Origin: Planktothrix agardhii NIES-204
Lineage (GTDB): Bacteria; Cyanobacteriota; Cyanobacteriia; Cyanobacteriales; Microcoleaceae
Reading direction: 5' to 3'
Length of the DNA stretch: 64,000 nucleotides
NCBI GenBank assembly: GCA_003609755.1
Contig: AP017992.1
Location: 53,687 to 117,686 of the forward strand
Shown here piece by piece: positions 17,281 to 25,789 of this stretch (position 1 is its first letter; every line of letters begins with the position of its first letter). The position numbers and the translations under genes are program-made. The notes under the pieces are model-generated. The model made no database searches. It was given only the letters and a program-made list of their open reading frames with translations, and was not told the origin of the DNA.

Positions 17281-18552
17281 CTGACGGGGCGACAAACAAG
17301 GCTGAAAACAAGACAGTATAAAGAATGTAACGATTTATGGTAAAAAAAAGATAGGTCAGATATTGTCAATAAGACCCATCTAATGAAAATGATACCTTTA
17401 TTCTATCAAAAGCACTTAAAAAGTCAATTGAGTTTAGCAGAATACCTGTTTCTCCAAATTTTGGTGAACATCTTACAGTCAATCAAAAATGTGAATTTAG
17501 AAAGGCTAGCGAATGGGATACCTTTGCCAATTAAATTTGAGAGTAGAAGAAAAAGAATACAAAGATTTCTCTCATTACCCAATTTAAAAATTGAAAAAAT
17601 TTGGTTACCCATTATCAAAGAATGGTTATCAATATATTTTACCAAGGAAGAAATAATTTATGTAGCAATTGATAGAACGAATTGGAGTCGGATAAATTTA
17701 TTTATGGTGAGTGTCATTTGGGATAAAAGAGCCTTTCCAATCTATTTTAAATTATTGCCCAAATTAGGGAGTAGTAATATAGATGAGCAGCAAAAAATAT
17801 TGTCTCAAGTAATGCCCATTTTTCAAAACTATAAAATATGTGTATTAGGGGATAGAGAATTTTGTTCTGTAAAACTTGCTAAGTACCTTCAATCATTGGG
17901 TGTATACTTTTGCTTGCGATTAAAAAAGAACGAATTTGTAGAATTTGAAAAAGATATTTTTCAGGAATTAAATCATCTAGGTTTAGCACCAGGAGTATCA
18001 TTTTTTATTCAAGGTGTAAAGGTAACAAAGACTCGCGGTTTTATGAGCTTTAACGTTGCTTGTAAATGGAAACGTAAAATCAACGGAGTAGCACCGAAAG
18101 AAGGATGGTTTATCTTAACGAATTTTGATGCACTAGAATTGGCTATTTCTGCCTATAAACAAAGATTTGATATTGAAGAAATGTTTAGAGATTTTAAGAA
18201 GGGAGGCTATAATTTAGAGGATACCAATGTAACTGGTGAACGCTTTATTTCTCTAGTTTTGTTGATAGCAATTGCCTACTCCTCTGCAACAATACAGGGT
18301 CAACAAATCAAACGAAAAGGAATACAGAAATATATTGCTCGGATCAAAGAATATGGTCGAATAGAACGGAGACATAGTAGTTTTTATATCGGCTTATATG
18401 GTCAAACTTGGGTCAATTTCAAGGATGTTTGTATGGATTTAGTCACGAAACTAATGAAATTAAATCGCAATAAATGTAAGTATTATCAACAAGGCCTAAG
18501 AGCTATGAAGCTTATAGAGTCTGTCTTGTAGCTGATTTCGTCCCCCCTTCAG
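17281..18552 (+). mobile_element. IS4-family insertion sequence, about 1.27 kb
   Basis: Imperfect terminal inverted repeats bound the element: the left end reads CTGACGGGGCGACAAAC (17281-17297) and the right end, read inward on the opposite strand, CTGAAGGGGGGACGAAA (18552-18536). A transposase gene fills the space between them. The flanks (GGACTATTTTTA left, GGTTTTTTTACC right) show no exact target duplication. The right end lies inside an IS701-type transposase gene. Confidence 0.75.
17383..18531 (+). CDS. IS4-family transposase
   Basis: The 382-residue DDE transposase has the catalytic Asp residues in VAIDRTNWSRIN (about residue 95) and CVLGDREFCS (about 150), and the IS4 YREK signature Y-x2-R-x3-E-x6-K in YKQRFDIEEMFRDFKKG (about 260-276). 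Its length is normal for the family and the frame is uninterrupted, so it is probably functional. It is the only gene of the element that spans 17281-18552. Confidence 0.85.
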   Translation: MKMIPLFYQKHLKSQLSLAEYLFLQILVNILQSIKNVNLERLANGIPLPIKFESRRKRIQRFLSLPNLKIEKIWLPIIKEWLSIYFTKEEIIYVAIDRTNWSRINLFMVSVIWDKRAFPIYFKLLPKLGSSNIDEQQKILSQVMPIFQNYKICVLGDREFCSVKLAKYLQSLGVYFCLRLKKNEFVEFEKDIFQELNHLGLAPGVSFFIQGVKVTKTRGFMSFNVACKWKRKINGVAPKEGWFILTNFDALELAISAYKQRFDIEEMFRDFKKGGYNLEDTNVTGERFISLVLLIAIAYSSATIQGQQIKRKGIQKYIARIKEYGRIERRHSSFYIGLYGQTWVNFKDVCMDLVTKLMKLNRNKCKYYQQGLRAMKLIESVL

Positions 18553-18912
18553 GGTTTTTTTACCCTTTCTCCTATCTCCTGTTTCATCAATTATTACTAT
18601 AATCTTCTCTTCTTTCAATGCTTTTAGAGTTCGAGCTAATCTTCTTTCCTTTAATTCCCTTGCTGACCAAGGCGAATTGGCTAAAAAATGATGGAGTGAT
18701 TGCGGCGACCTAATTCCTACTATTTTAGCAATTTCCGGTAAAGATTTTCTCGGAATTGGTGAGATGATTCCTAGATGTAAGTATTTAAAACATTCGTAAC
18801 TTCTAACTTCAGGGAATAGGTCTTTATAACCTTGACAATATTCATCAATCACTGAAACTGTTGGTTGTGCATCTCTGGCTAAATGTTTGATAATCTGTAA
18901 TTCTACATCCAT
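18553..18912 (-). pseudogene. IS701-like transposase, N-terminal fragment
   Basis: About 120 residues of a transposase N-terminus read leftward from 18912: an IPRKSLPEIAKIVG helix-turn-helix-like region and the first catalytic Asp in IVIIDETGDRRKGK, the IS701-family signature. The frame then runs straight into the right end of the IS4 element at 18552, so the catalytic core and C-terminus are missing. I could not recognise the missing part on the far side of the IS4 element, so a deletion accompanied or followed the insertion. Non-functional. Confidence 0.75.
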
Positions 18913-19006
18913 TACCCTATCCCCCTTCTAGCTACCCATGTGGTTTATTTTCTAATTTTACTTCTAGGAGACTGACAGAAGAGGGTTACTCTATTTTCTG
19001 ATAATT

Positions 19007-19216
19007 TCAGACATTGACCGAAAAACTCGCAGCCTCAGCATCCTTAATTGCCTGTCTCAATCGCACCAAACGTCTTTGTCTGCTGTCATTTTCCAACTGC
19101 ATCGTAATGTCTTCTAATTCCAGAGTCGCTGCTTCTATTGCTAAACGACTGCGGCGCAAATTAACCAATAATCTCTTGGCTGTTTCAGGATCGGGAATAC
19201 GCGGTTGGCTATTCAT
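19007..19216 (-). CDS. Small hypothetical helical protein
   Basis: A 69-residue protein (from ATG at 19216) rich in Arg, Glu and Leu and predicted from its periodicity to be a helical hairpin or coiled coil (KRLLVNLRRSRLAIEAATL). I do not recognise a family. Its start overlaps the stop of the 114-residue gene upstream by an ATGA, which argues for translational coupling and for this start over the in-frame ATG at 19228. It is the last gene of the leftward polymerase-like operon. Confidence 0.5.
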   Translation of the reverse strand: MNSQPRIPDPETAKRLLVNLRRSRLAIEAATLELEDITMQLENDSRQRRLVRLRQAIKDAEAASFSVNV

Positions 19217-19557
19217 GGCAAATTCCACTCCGTTTTCACTTCTTGAATACTCCGTTCCATTGCCGGAATTTCCATCTGGATGCGTTCAATAGATTGGTTT
19301 ACTAAGTTTAGCATATCAGCCGAAATCGTGGGTTGAGACTCAGCTATGCGTAACTGAAAATTAGACAACCGAGAAAACCAAGGTGCAGCACGTTCAGCCA
19401 CACTTTTCAATTCATCCAGAAATGGCATCGTATCACTCGTTTCTCCAAACAGTTCAAACAGAGTCAATTCTGCGGCTGTTGCTGCATCAATAATCTCTAG
19501 TAACTGGCGTTTTAAATTCCAGATAATTTCCGCAAATTCATTGGGAAATTTTGCCAT
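19213..19557 (-). CDS. Hypothetical helical protein of the polymerase operon
   Basis: A 114-residue, acidic, almost wholly helical protein without signal peptide or membrane segment. No known domain is apparent. It is followed by the 69-residue gene with a 4-base overlap and preceded, after about 60-200 bases, by the end of the polymerase-like gene. The two small proteins may act together as accessory subunits, but only the coupling is shown by the sequence. Confidence 0.5.
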   Translation of the reverse strand: MAKFPNEFAEIIWNLKRQLLEIIDAATAAELTLFELFGETSDTMPFLDELKSVAERAAPWFSRLSNFQLRIAESQPTISADMLNLVNQSIERIQMEIPAMERSIQEVKTEWNLP

Positions 19558-19619
19558 ACTTGCATATTCCTCATCACTCCTTAAATTATTGTAAGTCTAA
19601 TTGTAACTTACTGATTGTT

Positions 19620-19802
19620 TTATTTACCGTTGAGAAAATTCAATTTGACTACTTTTTGGGATGGGAAAATGCTTGATATTTCCGGGTCATTACTAGCAAA
19701 GCAATCAAAAATAATGGCTGCATCTCGAAATCGGGTTAATCCCTTGTATCCGCACCAGTTATCATAAGGGATTGAATCTACTATTAGTTGACCAGTGATC
19801 AT
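19620..19802 (-). CDS. Short ORF overlapping the polymerase gene 3' end; possible frameshifted C-terminus
   Basis: A 60-residue frame starting 41 bases inside the end of the 881-residue gene. Its protein-like composition (IPYDNWCGYKGLTRFRDAAI, then IIFDCFASNDPEISS) suggests a real coding segment. It may be a separate coupled gene, or the genuine C-terminus of the polymerase-like protein reached by a frameshift near 19765-19800, natural or due to sequencing error. I cannot decide between these. Confidence 0.35.
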   Translation of the reverse strand: MITGQLIVDSIPYDNWCGYKGLTRFRDAAIIFDCFASNDPEISSIFPSQKVVKLNFLNGK

Positions 19803-22407
19803 TCATAAAGTCATCTATATCGGATTGTTCCATATCAACTGAAAAGCAATAAAGACTTGTACAAACATCATTAGCTGACATCTTTCGCGGATATTTGTCG
19901 TTCTCATAAGTTTTGGCATAAATCTTAACTCTCCCAGTCCAACCATTCGGAACTTGAGCAATATCTTTCTCGTTGACAAGTCCCATATTAATAAACCCAG
20001 GCTGTCCGTCTAATTTACCTTCCAGACTAACTTTATCCTTGCCATTAACATTCAGAAAACTACTCCTAACGGTTAGTTCTTCTCCATTCCAAGCATTCAA
20101 CTGGGGACGAGCAAAAGCGGTGAATTGAACGGCATAAATTGTTATTAACCAAACTTTTTTATTTTCTAAATTCTTTAGTTCTTCAATAATCTCATCACAA
20201 AATAATAAGAAAACTAATCCCGCAGTTCCCGATTTAGCTAAATGATTAACCCTCCAATATGATGCCGCCCAAGTCTTCGGAGGATAAGGTTTACGGAAAG
20301 GATTAAGAGTTTCCCTCATAATAACCTCAGTCGAAGCTCTAAATTTAGCCGTAACTTCTTTAACTAATCTATCATCATCATTAGCGGCTTTATGAGCCAA
20401 TGCTGCACCCATTTCGGCTCTATAAGCGTCACGTTCACGAAGTGCGATCGCATCTTGAACAGCATCAGATACAACAAGAGAAAATAAAGTAAATCTATAA
20501 TCCATTGGAATTGTATCTTCCTTGAGATTAGGTTGTCGATAATAACTATTAACTAAACTAACTATTCGAGTAACAGTATCAGTTAAATTGTTATTCACCA
20601 AACAAGGACGAGTAAAATAACAATCATCAGATTTTAAGTCTGCCAACCATTGAATATCAGCACCAGATTTATCAAGAAATTCCTTAACAACTTTTAGACC
20701 ATCTTGATTATTAGGATAAGCTGATTTTAAACTATCAACAGCTATTTGTAATTCTTGGGAAAGAAAATCAATTATCCTCATTTCCCCTTCTTTTGGGATA
20801 TCTAAAACAATTAATTCCGCACCAATAGCTCTAGCCCGTCCGAGTAAACTAGCGACTACTCCGGTAATATCATTCATTGAATTAATAGCAATTTGTTGAA
20901 GACTTCCCGTGAGTGCAACCTTGGGAAACTTCTTAACCTTTGGTGGGGCATCCATATCATATAAAGCCATTGTTAAGTTAGGATATCGACTACTATTTAT
21001 TAATTGAATAAAGTCACCATCAGTATCACGACCCAGACTCAACAAAAGCTCACGAGTTGCGGCTAAAACTCCCCTAGTATTTCGGAATCTTCCTTCATGA
21101 AAATTCTCCCACAGTTGAACATCTCCCCAATGCCGCATAGGGTTACAAAATACGATATATTGACCTTCATTGAAACTTGGTGAGCAGAAAACTTTGGGTT
21201 TAAATACAAAATCATTACCATAGGCTTTCTGATATTTCTCTAAACTTGTATCGGGAGTACACATAACAGAATAAAACCTAACTCCGGCTGATTTAGCAAG
21301 GTTTTTCCACATCTCCCTAAGTCTAAATTTAACCTTGAGAAGAACATAAGGATGTAATATTAAAACCCCTTTTTTATCAGCTTTAATTATCTTGAGAACC
21401 GAATCAACATAAGCTACTTCAGCATCGGGGTTATCGTCAAGGTTTGCTAATTCTTGTTCAGCTTCATCAAGGTCAATTCGGAGAACATCAGCTAATTTAT
21501 AAATATCATCAAGGGCAGTGCTTAATTTCTGACATTTCTCATGGAGTTTTGATATTATTCCATCTTCTTCAAGGGTTTCAAAACTAAACCATTGCCACAA
21601 CATCCAACCTGGTTTAGCACGCCGTTCCTCGGCTTCATGCACAACACCAATTAGAACTTTACCAGTATAATTCCCAGGTGCGGGTTTATTACCTTTAAAA
21701 CAAGAGAGGGGAATAACTAAATCAACTCCGGCAAATCTAGGATCAGTTTCAAATTTATAGGAATGACTTGCTGTTCCTTTGATTGTCCATTCTTTAAAGA
21801 TGGCGGCTCGGATTTGAATTGTTGTAGGGTTATCTTCATTGCCAATTGTTTCCCAACTTTCTAATAAAGTCAGAAGGCTTTTAGATAATTTAGCATGACA
21901 ATCTCCCGTATCCCAATGGGTATTATTTACTCCATCATCTTGAGGGCTACTATCAGAAGGATTCCGTCTTTCATCATCAACAACAATATACTTGATTTCC
22001 CTATAAAACATTCTATTGCATCCGGTATGCAAAATACTCCCGTAAATTATTCGTTTCCAGTCGTCTTTTTTAGGAAAATAATCTCTACCAATTGTTCTTT
22101 TTGGAGTAAATAAAAACCTCCCATGTGTTCTTGAATTAGAAGCTAAATCCAAAAAATAAGGGTCAGAAACAGCAGGAACTTTAAAAGGGTCTAATAAACT
22201 GGGGTTAGTTGATGTTTTAGGAATTTCACCAATAATAAATTCTTTAGCCGGATATAAAGCTGCCAACATTGTATTACGCAAAACTACTGGTGGTGAAGTT
22301 GAAAACCTCTGGTTTGTACAGTCCCAAACATAGAAAGTCGATATCGTTATTATTTGACCTTCTGTTCCATCTTCTTTAAGTTTTATATTCTCAAATGTTG
22401 TTGGCAT
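19762..22407 (-). CDS. Putative two-barrel RNA polymerase (YonO/cellular-RdRP-like)
   Basis: The 881-residue protein shows an ordered set of motifs of the double-psi-beta-barrel polymerase superfamily. GRDTDGDFIQLI (residues 459-470) matches the catalytic DxDGD loop, with Asp461, Asp463 and Asp465 as metal ligands. It is preceded by IVFCNPMRHWGDVQLW (about 418-433), which matches the NP..H.GD stretch before that loop in eukaryotic RNA-dependent RNA polymerases. After it come NDITGVVASLLGRA (about 512-525) and LQIAVDSLK (about 553-561), the positions of the ND.G and AVD..K blocks of RdRPs. The SCFKGNKPAPG stretch with Lys238 and Lys241 could be the first barrel's lysine pair. No helicase, primase or nuclease motif is seen. 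The family assignment is by eye and needs structural confirmation. Transcribed leftward after the 453-residue membrane protein gene. Confidence 0.6.
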   Translation of the reverse strand: MPTTFENIKLKEDGTEGQIITISTFYVWDCTNQRFSTSPPVVLRNTMLAALYPAKEFIIGEIPKTSTNPSLLDPFKVPAVSDPYFLDLASNSRTHGRFLFTPKRTIGRDYFPKKDDWKRIIYGSILHTGCNRMFYREIKYIVVDDERRNPSDSSPQDDGVNNTHWDTGDCHAKLSKSLLTLLESWETIGNEDNPTTIQIRAAIFKEWTIKGTASHSYKFETDPRFAGVDLVIPLSCFKGNKPAPGNYTGKVLIGVVHEAEERRAKPGWMLWQWFSFETLEEDGIISKLHEKCQKLSTALDDIYKLADVLRIDLDEAEQELANLDDNPDAEVAYVDSVLKIIKADKKGVLILHPYVLLKVKFRLREMWKNLAKSAGVRFYSVMCTPDTSLEKYQKAYGNDFVFKPKVFCSPSFNEGQYIVFCNPMRHWGDVQLWENFHEGRFRNTRGVLAATRELLLSLGRDTDGDFIQLINSSRYPNLTMALYDMDAPPKVKKFPKVALTGSLQQIAINSMNDITGVVASLLGRARAIGAELIVLDIPKEGEMRIIDFLSQELQIAVDSLKSAYPNNQDGLKVVKEFLDKSGADIQWLADLKSDDCYFTRPCLVNNNLTDTVTRIVSLVNSYYRQPNLKEDTIPMDYRFTLFSLVVSDAVQDAIALRERDAYRAEMGAALAHKAANDDDRLVKEVTAKFRASTEVIMRETLNPFRKPYPPKTWAASYWRVNHLAKSGTAGLVFLLFCDEIIEELKNLENKKVWLITIYAVQFTAFARPQLNAWNGEELTVRSSFLNVNGKDKVSLEGKLDGQPGFINMGLVNEKDIAQVPNGWTGRVKIYAKTYENDKYPRKMSANDVCTSLYCFSVDMEQSDIDDFMNDHWSTNSRFNPL

Positions 22408-22457
22408 AATTTCTCCTTAATTAATTTACTAATTAGTAATTCATAATTTGTAATTGA

Positions 22458-23819
22458 TTAGAAGGGTTCTTCTGCAAAATGTTTTAACGAATCCCAGGTA
22501 GTTGTTTGAATGGTTTTATCAGAAATTTCTATAGGTTCATTAATATTTGTTAAATCAAACATTAAGGCAACTTCTTCATCATCATTGACATTAAATGCCC
22601 AAAATTTAACATAAGTAGATTTAGCTTCATTGAGCATCCGTTTGGAGAAATCAATAATGTAATCTCTCATTTGCTTCTCATTCATATCGTAAGTTCCGGC
22701 AAAACCCGTATCGGGTGAACCTGATAATCTGGTTCCAAAAAGATAGACAAGTCTACCAAATTTTACTTTCTTATCACTTAATTTAAAAGCAACTAAAATT
22801 AGTCCAGCAACCAGAGCAATCCAAGGCGCATAACCCATCAAAACTGCCCAAGCTCCACCAAATAAAGTTCCAGTAGCACTCCCAATTTTAGGCACTAATT
22901 GAGGTAAAGATTGTAATAGTCCTGCTGATAAATACCTACTAACTTCTGCACCTGCCGAACCAATAGCTTTACAAACAACTGATGTTACCGTATGGGTTAA
23001 TACTTCTAATATCTGATTAGGAATACTAAACATTGATAAAAACCAATTTGCCAGTTTGTTAATTACCCCTACAACATCCCCTAACTTTGGTGTTGCTGTT
23101 GGTATTATTAATTCTATTGCTCCAAAACTCCCATAATTTACTATTGGTATTGATTGAGAACTAGAACTAATTCCCATAAATTTCTTAACAAAACTTCTGA
23201 GACGATATAATTGATTTTTAATTGTATTAGAAGCGTTTTCCCCAGCTTCTGCAATTAATCCTTCAAGTTCAGTAATTTTATCTTGAAGATAATTTAAACC
23301 AAATTTATCAGCAAATTGATTAATAGTTGATTGAGCTTGAGATTGAATCCCTCCAACTTTAGATTGAAGATTCGTTATTTCACTATTTAATAAGGGAATA
23401 TTGAGGGTTTCATTGTAGGCAGAAATCCCCATAACATAATAATATTCATCATCAGAACTTGGGATATCACGACTCATTATATTGTTGGCATAAGCTACTA
23501 GATTTTGACCCTTATAGAGTTTTGTATTATAGGCTTTATTAATCCCATAGATTGATTCTAAGGTAACTAATCCTGCCAGAATTGAAATATCAGGAAGGGC
23601 GATAAGTTGTTCGGCTATCTGTTTTATCGGTTCTAATATTGGTTCAGTTAATCCTGTTAGGGTACTAACAACAGGAAAATTATTAACCCCATTATTGATC
23701 AACCCATAAATTTCAGAACCAATCTCTAAGATATCTTTTCCTAACCAATTCTTAGATTCCCCAGAATCAACAACCCGACTCTTTAATGTTTGTAGGTATT
23801 TTGCTGTTAATAACACCAT
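22458..23819 (-). CDS. Hypothetical protein with coiled-coil and C-terminal membrane region
   Basis: A 453-residue protein with no family I can name. It is hydrophobic and alanine/leucine-rich with a coiled-coil-like middle (about 155-215, LQDKITELEGLIAEAGENA), a short hydrophobic region around 255-320 and one strong membrane segment near 330-350 (WIALVAGLILVAF). The C-terminal 100 residues are soluble and acidic. It sits 50 bases upstream of the polymerase-like gene in the same direction. A structural, channel or membrane-tether role for the element is conceivable but not shown. Confidence 0.6.
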   Translation of the reverse strand: MVLLTAKYLQTLKSRVVDSGESKNWLGKDILEIGSEIYGLINNGVNNFPVVSTLTGLTEPILEPIKQIAEQLIALPDISILAGLVTLESIYGINKAYNTKLYKGQNLVAYANNIMSRDIPSSDDEYYYVMGISAYNETLNIPLLNSEITNLQSKVGGIQSQAQSTINQFADKFGLNYLQDKITELEGLIAEAGENASNTIKNQLYRLRSFVKKFMGISSSSQSIPIVNYGSFGAIELIIPTATPKLGDVVGVINKLANWFLSMFSIPNQILEVLTHTVTSVVCKAIGSAGAEVSRYLSAGLLQSLPQLVPKIGSATGTLFGGAWAVLMGYAPWIALVAGLILVAFKLSDKKVKFGRLVYLFGTRLSGSPDTGFAGTYDMNEKQMRDYIIDFSKRMLNEAKSTYVKFWAFNVNDDEEVALMFDLTNINEPIEISDKTIQTTTWDSLKHFAEEPF

Positions 23820-23914
23820 ATTGTTATTTGTTATTGGTAATTTGTTATTAGTTTGTTATTTAGCAATCGCAAATTATCAGGTTTAAGATTGCGATTGCTA
23901 GATTAATCGCGGGG

Positions 23915-24229
23915 TTAATCTATTAATACCTGATCAATGGAGTAATAGCAATTTTGATTCAAGTATGTCGGAGATGGTAATACTGTAATTGAATTATTGA
24001 TACCATATCGACAAATTCCTACAGCCAGAGTATTACCTGCTGCTGCATTAACAGATATGGGAAATTCCTTATAAGGAATTACATTAAATCCACTTGGAAT
24101 CGTACCAATATTTGCACCAACGACGGCACTATTCACACCACTTATGGTAATTTGAACGCCACCTTGAATATGAATAAATGATCCGGCTCTACGAACTTTT
24201 AAGTTGCCTGTCCCGGCATTTAAAGGAAT
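23915..24229 (-). pseudogene. Truncated beta-rich protein, 5' end removed by IS
   Basis: 105 codons remain, reading leftward from the IS end at 24230 to the stop at 23915. The composition (Gly, Asn, Thr, Ser, Ile; SFIHIQGGVQITISGVNS, VNAAAGNTLAVGICRYG) suggests an all-beta secreted, capsid or tail-like protein. Upstream in frame there is only IS sequence and a stop, and I found no continuation beyond the far IS end. It was probably the first or second gene of the leftward operon. Confidence 0.55.
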
Positions 24230-25536
24230 CAGGACTTACGCAAGCACGCTATATATAGCGTACTAAAAGTAGGCGATCGCATACCAATGATAATAGCAAT
24301 CACCCTAAAAAGTCCTGATTATTCATTTAAAAATAAACCCAAAAGAATCAAACAAGTTCCATTTTTATCGAAGGACAATTCAGTTCTTTGATTAAATAAC
24401 TGGACAAAGATTCAGCTTTTAACTGATAGACTGTTTTCTTTGTCAGATGAGCTAATCTTTTCAATTGATTCCAAACTAAAAGGTCACAAGCAATATGATT
24501 TCTTTGAATACTAGCTTTACGACACTGGCAAGATTCAATCCCAGTTAACTGCTTAATTTCTCGGTGAAACTCCTCTATTTTCCAGCGAATAGCACAGGTT
24601 TTTTTCGTATCCAATGTGGATGCTTGAGTTAAGTCATTAGTTGCTACATATTCCGTTCTGTTGGTAGAAACAATAACCCGAAATAGCTTGACTTTATGAG
24701 ATTTAGGGAAATTTTTGATTTTGATTAACTTCCCTGATTTTTCTTCAGTATTAGACCAGTTTAACTTTTCAATTGATTGGTATTTTTCTTTTCCTCTTGT
24801 GTCATCTACTAAACGATTCTTTTTCAATGGGCAATAATAAATTTTTCCTAATTCTTCAATCATTGCCATTAGTTTTTGTGACCCATACCAGCTATCCATA
24901 AGGACTTTTGCGAAGGGTAGTTGTTTTTCTGTCACCAGATTATTCAACATATCAGCTACATGATCTAGTTTGGTTTTATTATCATATTCTGGATCATATA
25001 TGCGATAATCAATTACCCAAAATAAACCCAGTTCTGGATTAACATAAACACAGTTAACCAGCCCAATACCTGACAGTACACGATGTTCTGTTCCGCTATA
25101 TTGACGACGGACTAATTCAATCTTTTCCCCGAACCTTTTATCTAATACTGTATCATCAAAAATGATCGCACTATTTTCACTGATTTGGATATCTTTTTTG
25201 ACATTTTGCCACAAAGATTCCGAGGTGAAATTTTCTTTGGTTAAGTAACGATTTATGGTATCATGGCTAACATTTTCTAAGTGTTTGGCTAAGTTATTTA
25301 AGGTATAATTGTTTGGGCTGCTCAATAGATATTGGCAGTAATCTAGTTGGCTAAACGACATATTTTTCACCCCAAATTAACTTAATCAGTTTAGCATAAA
25401 TATTGACTGTTAAATATCTGTCAATCAGCATAATTTTTGTGTCTAAATTTTATATTGCTGGCGCAAATACTTGAACAATTGGCAGCGTTCGCTGGCTTAC
25501 TGCACACTATATATAGTGTGCCTGCGTAAGTCCTGT
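24230..25536 (-). mobile_element. Insertion sequence of about 1.3 kb with palindromic tips
   Basis: The ends are inverted copies: CAGGACTTACGCAAGCAC followed by ACGCTATATATAGCGT-type sequence at the left (24230-24262), and the matching CAGGACTTACGCAGGCAC read from the other strand at the right (25536-25504). Just inside each tip is a perfect AT-core palindrome. One intact transposase gene occupies the minus strand. No target duplication is visible, consistent with later rearrangement. A third, solitary end of the same element lies at 57180-57224. Confidence 0.7.
24348..25370 (-). CDS. DDE transposase (IS4/IS701-like superfamily)
   Basis: The 340-residue protein has the N-terminal SFSQLDYCQYLLSSP start and HTH-like region, the first catalytic Asp in SAIIFDDTVLDKR (about residue 70), a second in KVLMDSWYGSQKLM (about 160) and Glu in RWKIEEFHREIKQLTG (about 267). 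It is common in cyanobacterial genomes. The frame is complete, so the element may still move. I am sure of the DDE class but less sure whether it is formally IS4 or IS701 family. Confidence 0.8.
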   Translation of the reverse strand: MKNMSFSQLDYCQYLLSSPNNYTLNNLAKHLENVSHDTINRYLTKENFTSESLWQNVKKDIQISENSAIIFDDTVLDKRFGEKIELVRRQYSGTEHRVLSGIGLVNCVYVNPELGLFWVIDYRIYDPEYDNKTKLDHVADMLNNLVTEKQLPFAKVLMDSWYGSQKLMAMIEELGKIYYCPLKKNRLVDDTRGKEKYQSIEKLNWSNTEEKSGKLIKIKNFPKSHKVKLFRVIVSTNRTEYVATNDLTQASTLDTKKTCAIRWKIEEFHREIKQLTGIESCQCRKASIQRNHIACDLLVWNQLKRLAHLTKKTVYQLKAESLSSYLIKELNCPSIKMELV

Positions 25537-25636
25537 TGAAGTAATCAACAAAATCAATTAACTCGTACTCTCCTGTCTATATTGACAGTTCATTAGTTTG
25601 GTAACTTGGTTTTCTGATCATCCTAATTGAAGTTTA

Positions 25637-25787
25637 TTTACTTAATACAGTAATGCAGTATTTACTTAATGCAGTGTTTACTTGCTGTTTTATCTCTGTA
25701 TTGCAGTAGATTTTACTGAATCAGAATCTGACTGAATCCTGCAAACTGTAATAAAATACTTAATTAATGCAGTAAGTAAGTAAATCA
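25637..25787. promoter_or_regulatory. Iteron-like repeats upstream of parA (operator/partition site candidate)
   Basis: TTTACTTAATACAGT (25637-25651) and TTTACTTAATGCAGT (25661-25675) are near-identical direct repeats spaced 24 bases apart, followed by TTTACTTGCTG at 25677, TTGCAGTAGATTTTACT near 25701, and an inverted-looking TTAATGCAGTAAGTAAGTAAA close to the ParA start. Such clusters commonly bind the RHH partner of ParA for autoregulation and partition. Centromere function is inferred. Confidence 0.5.
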
Positions 25788-25789
25788 GT

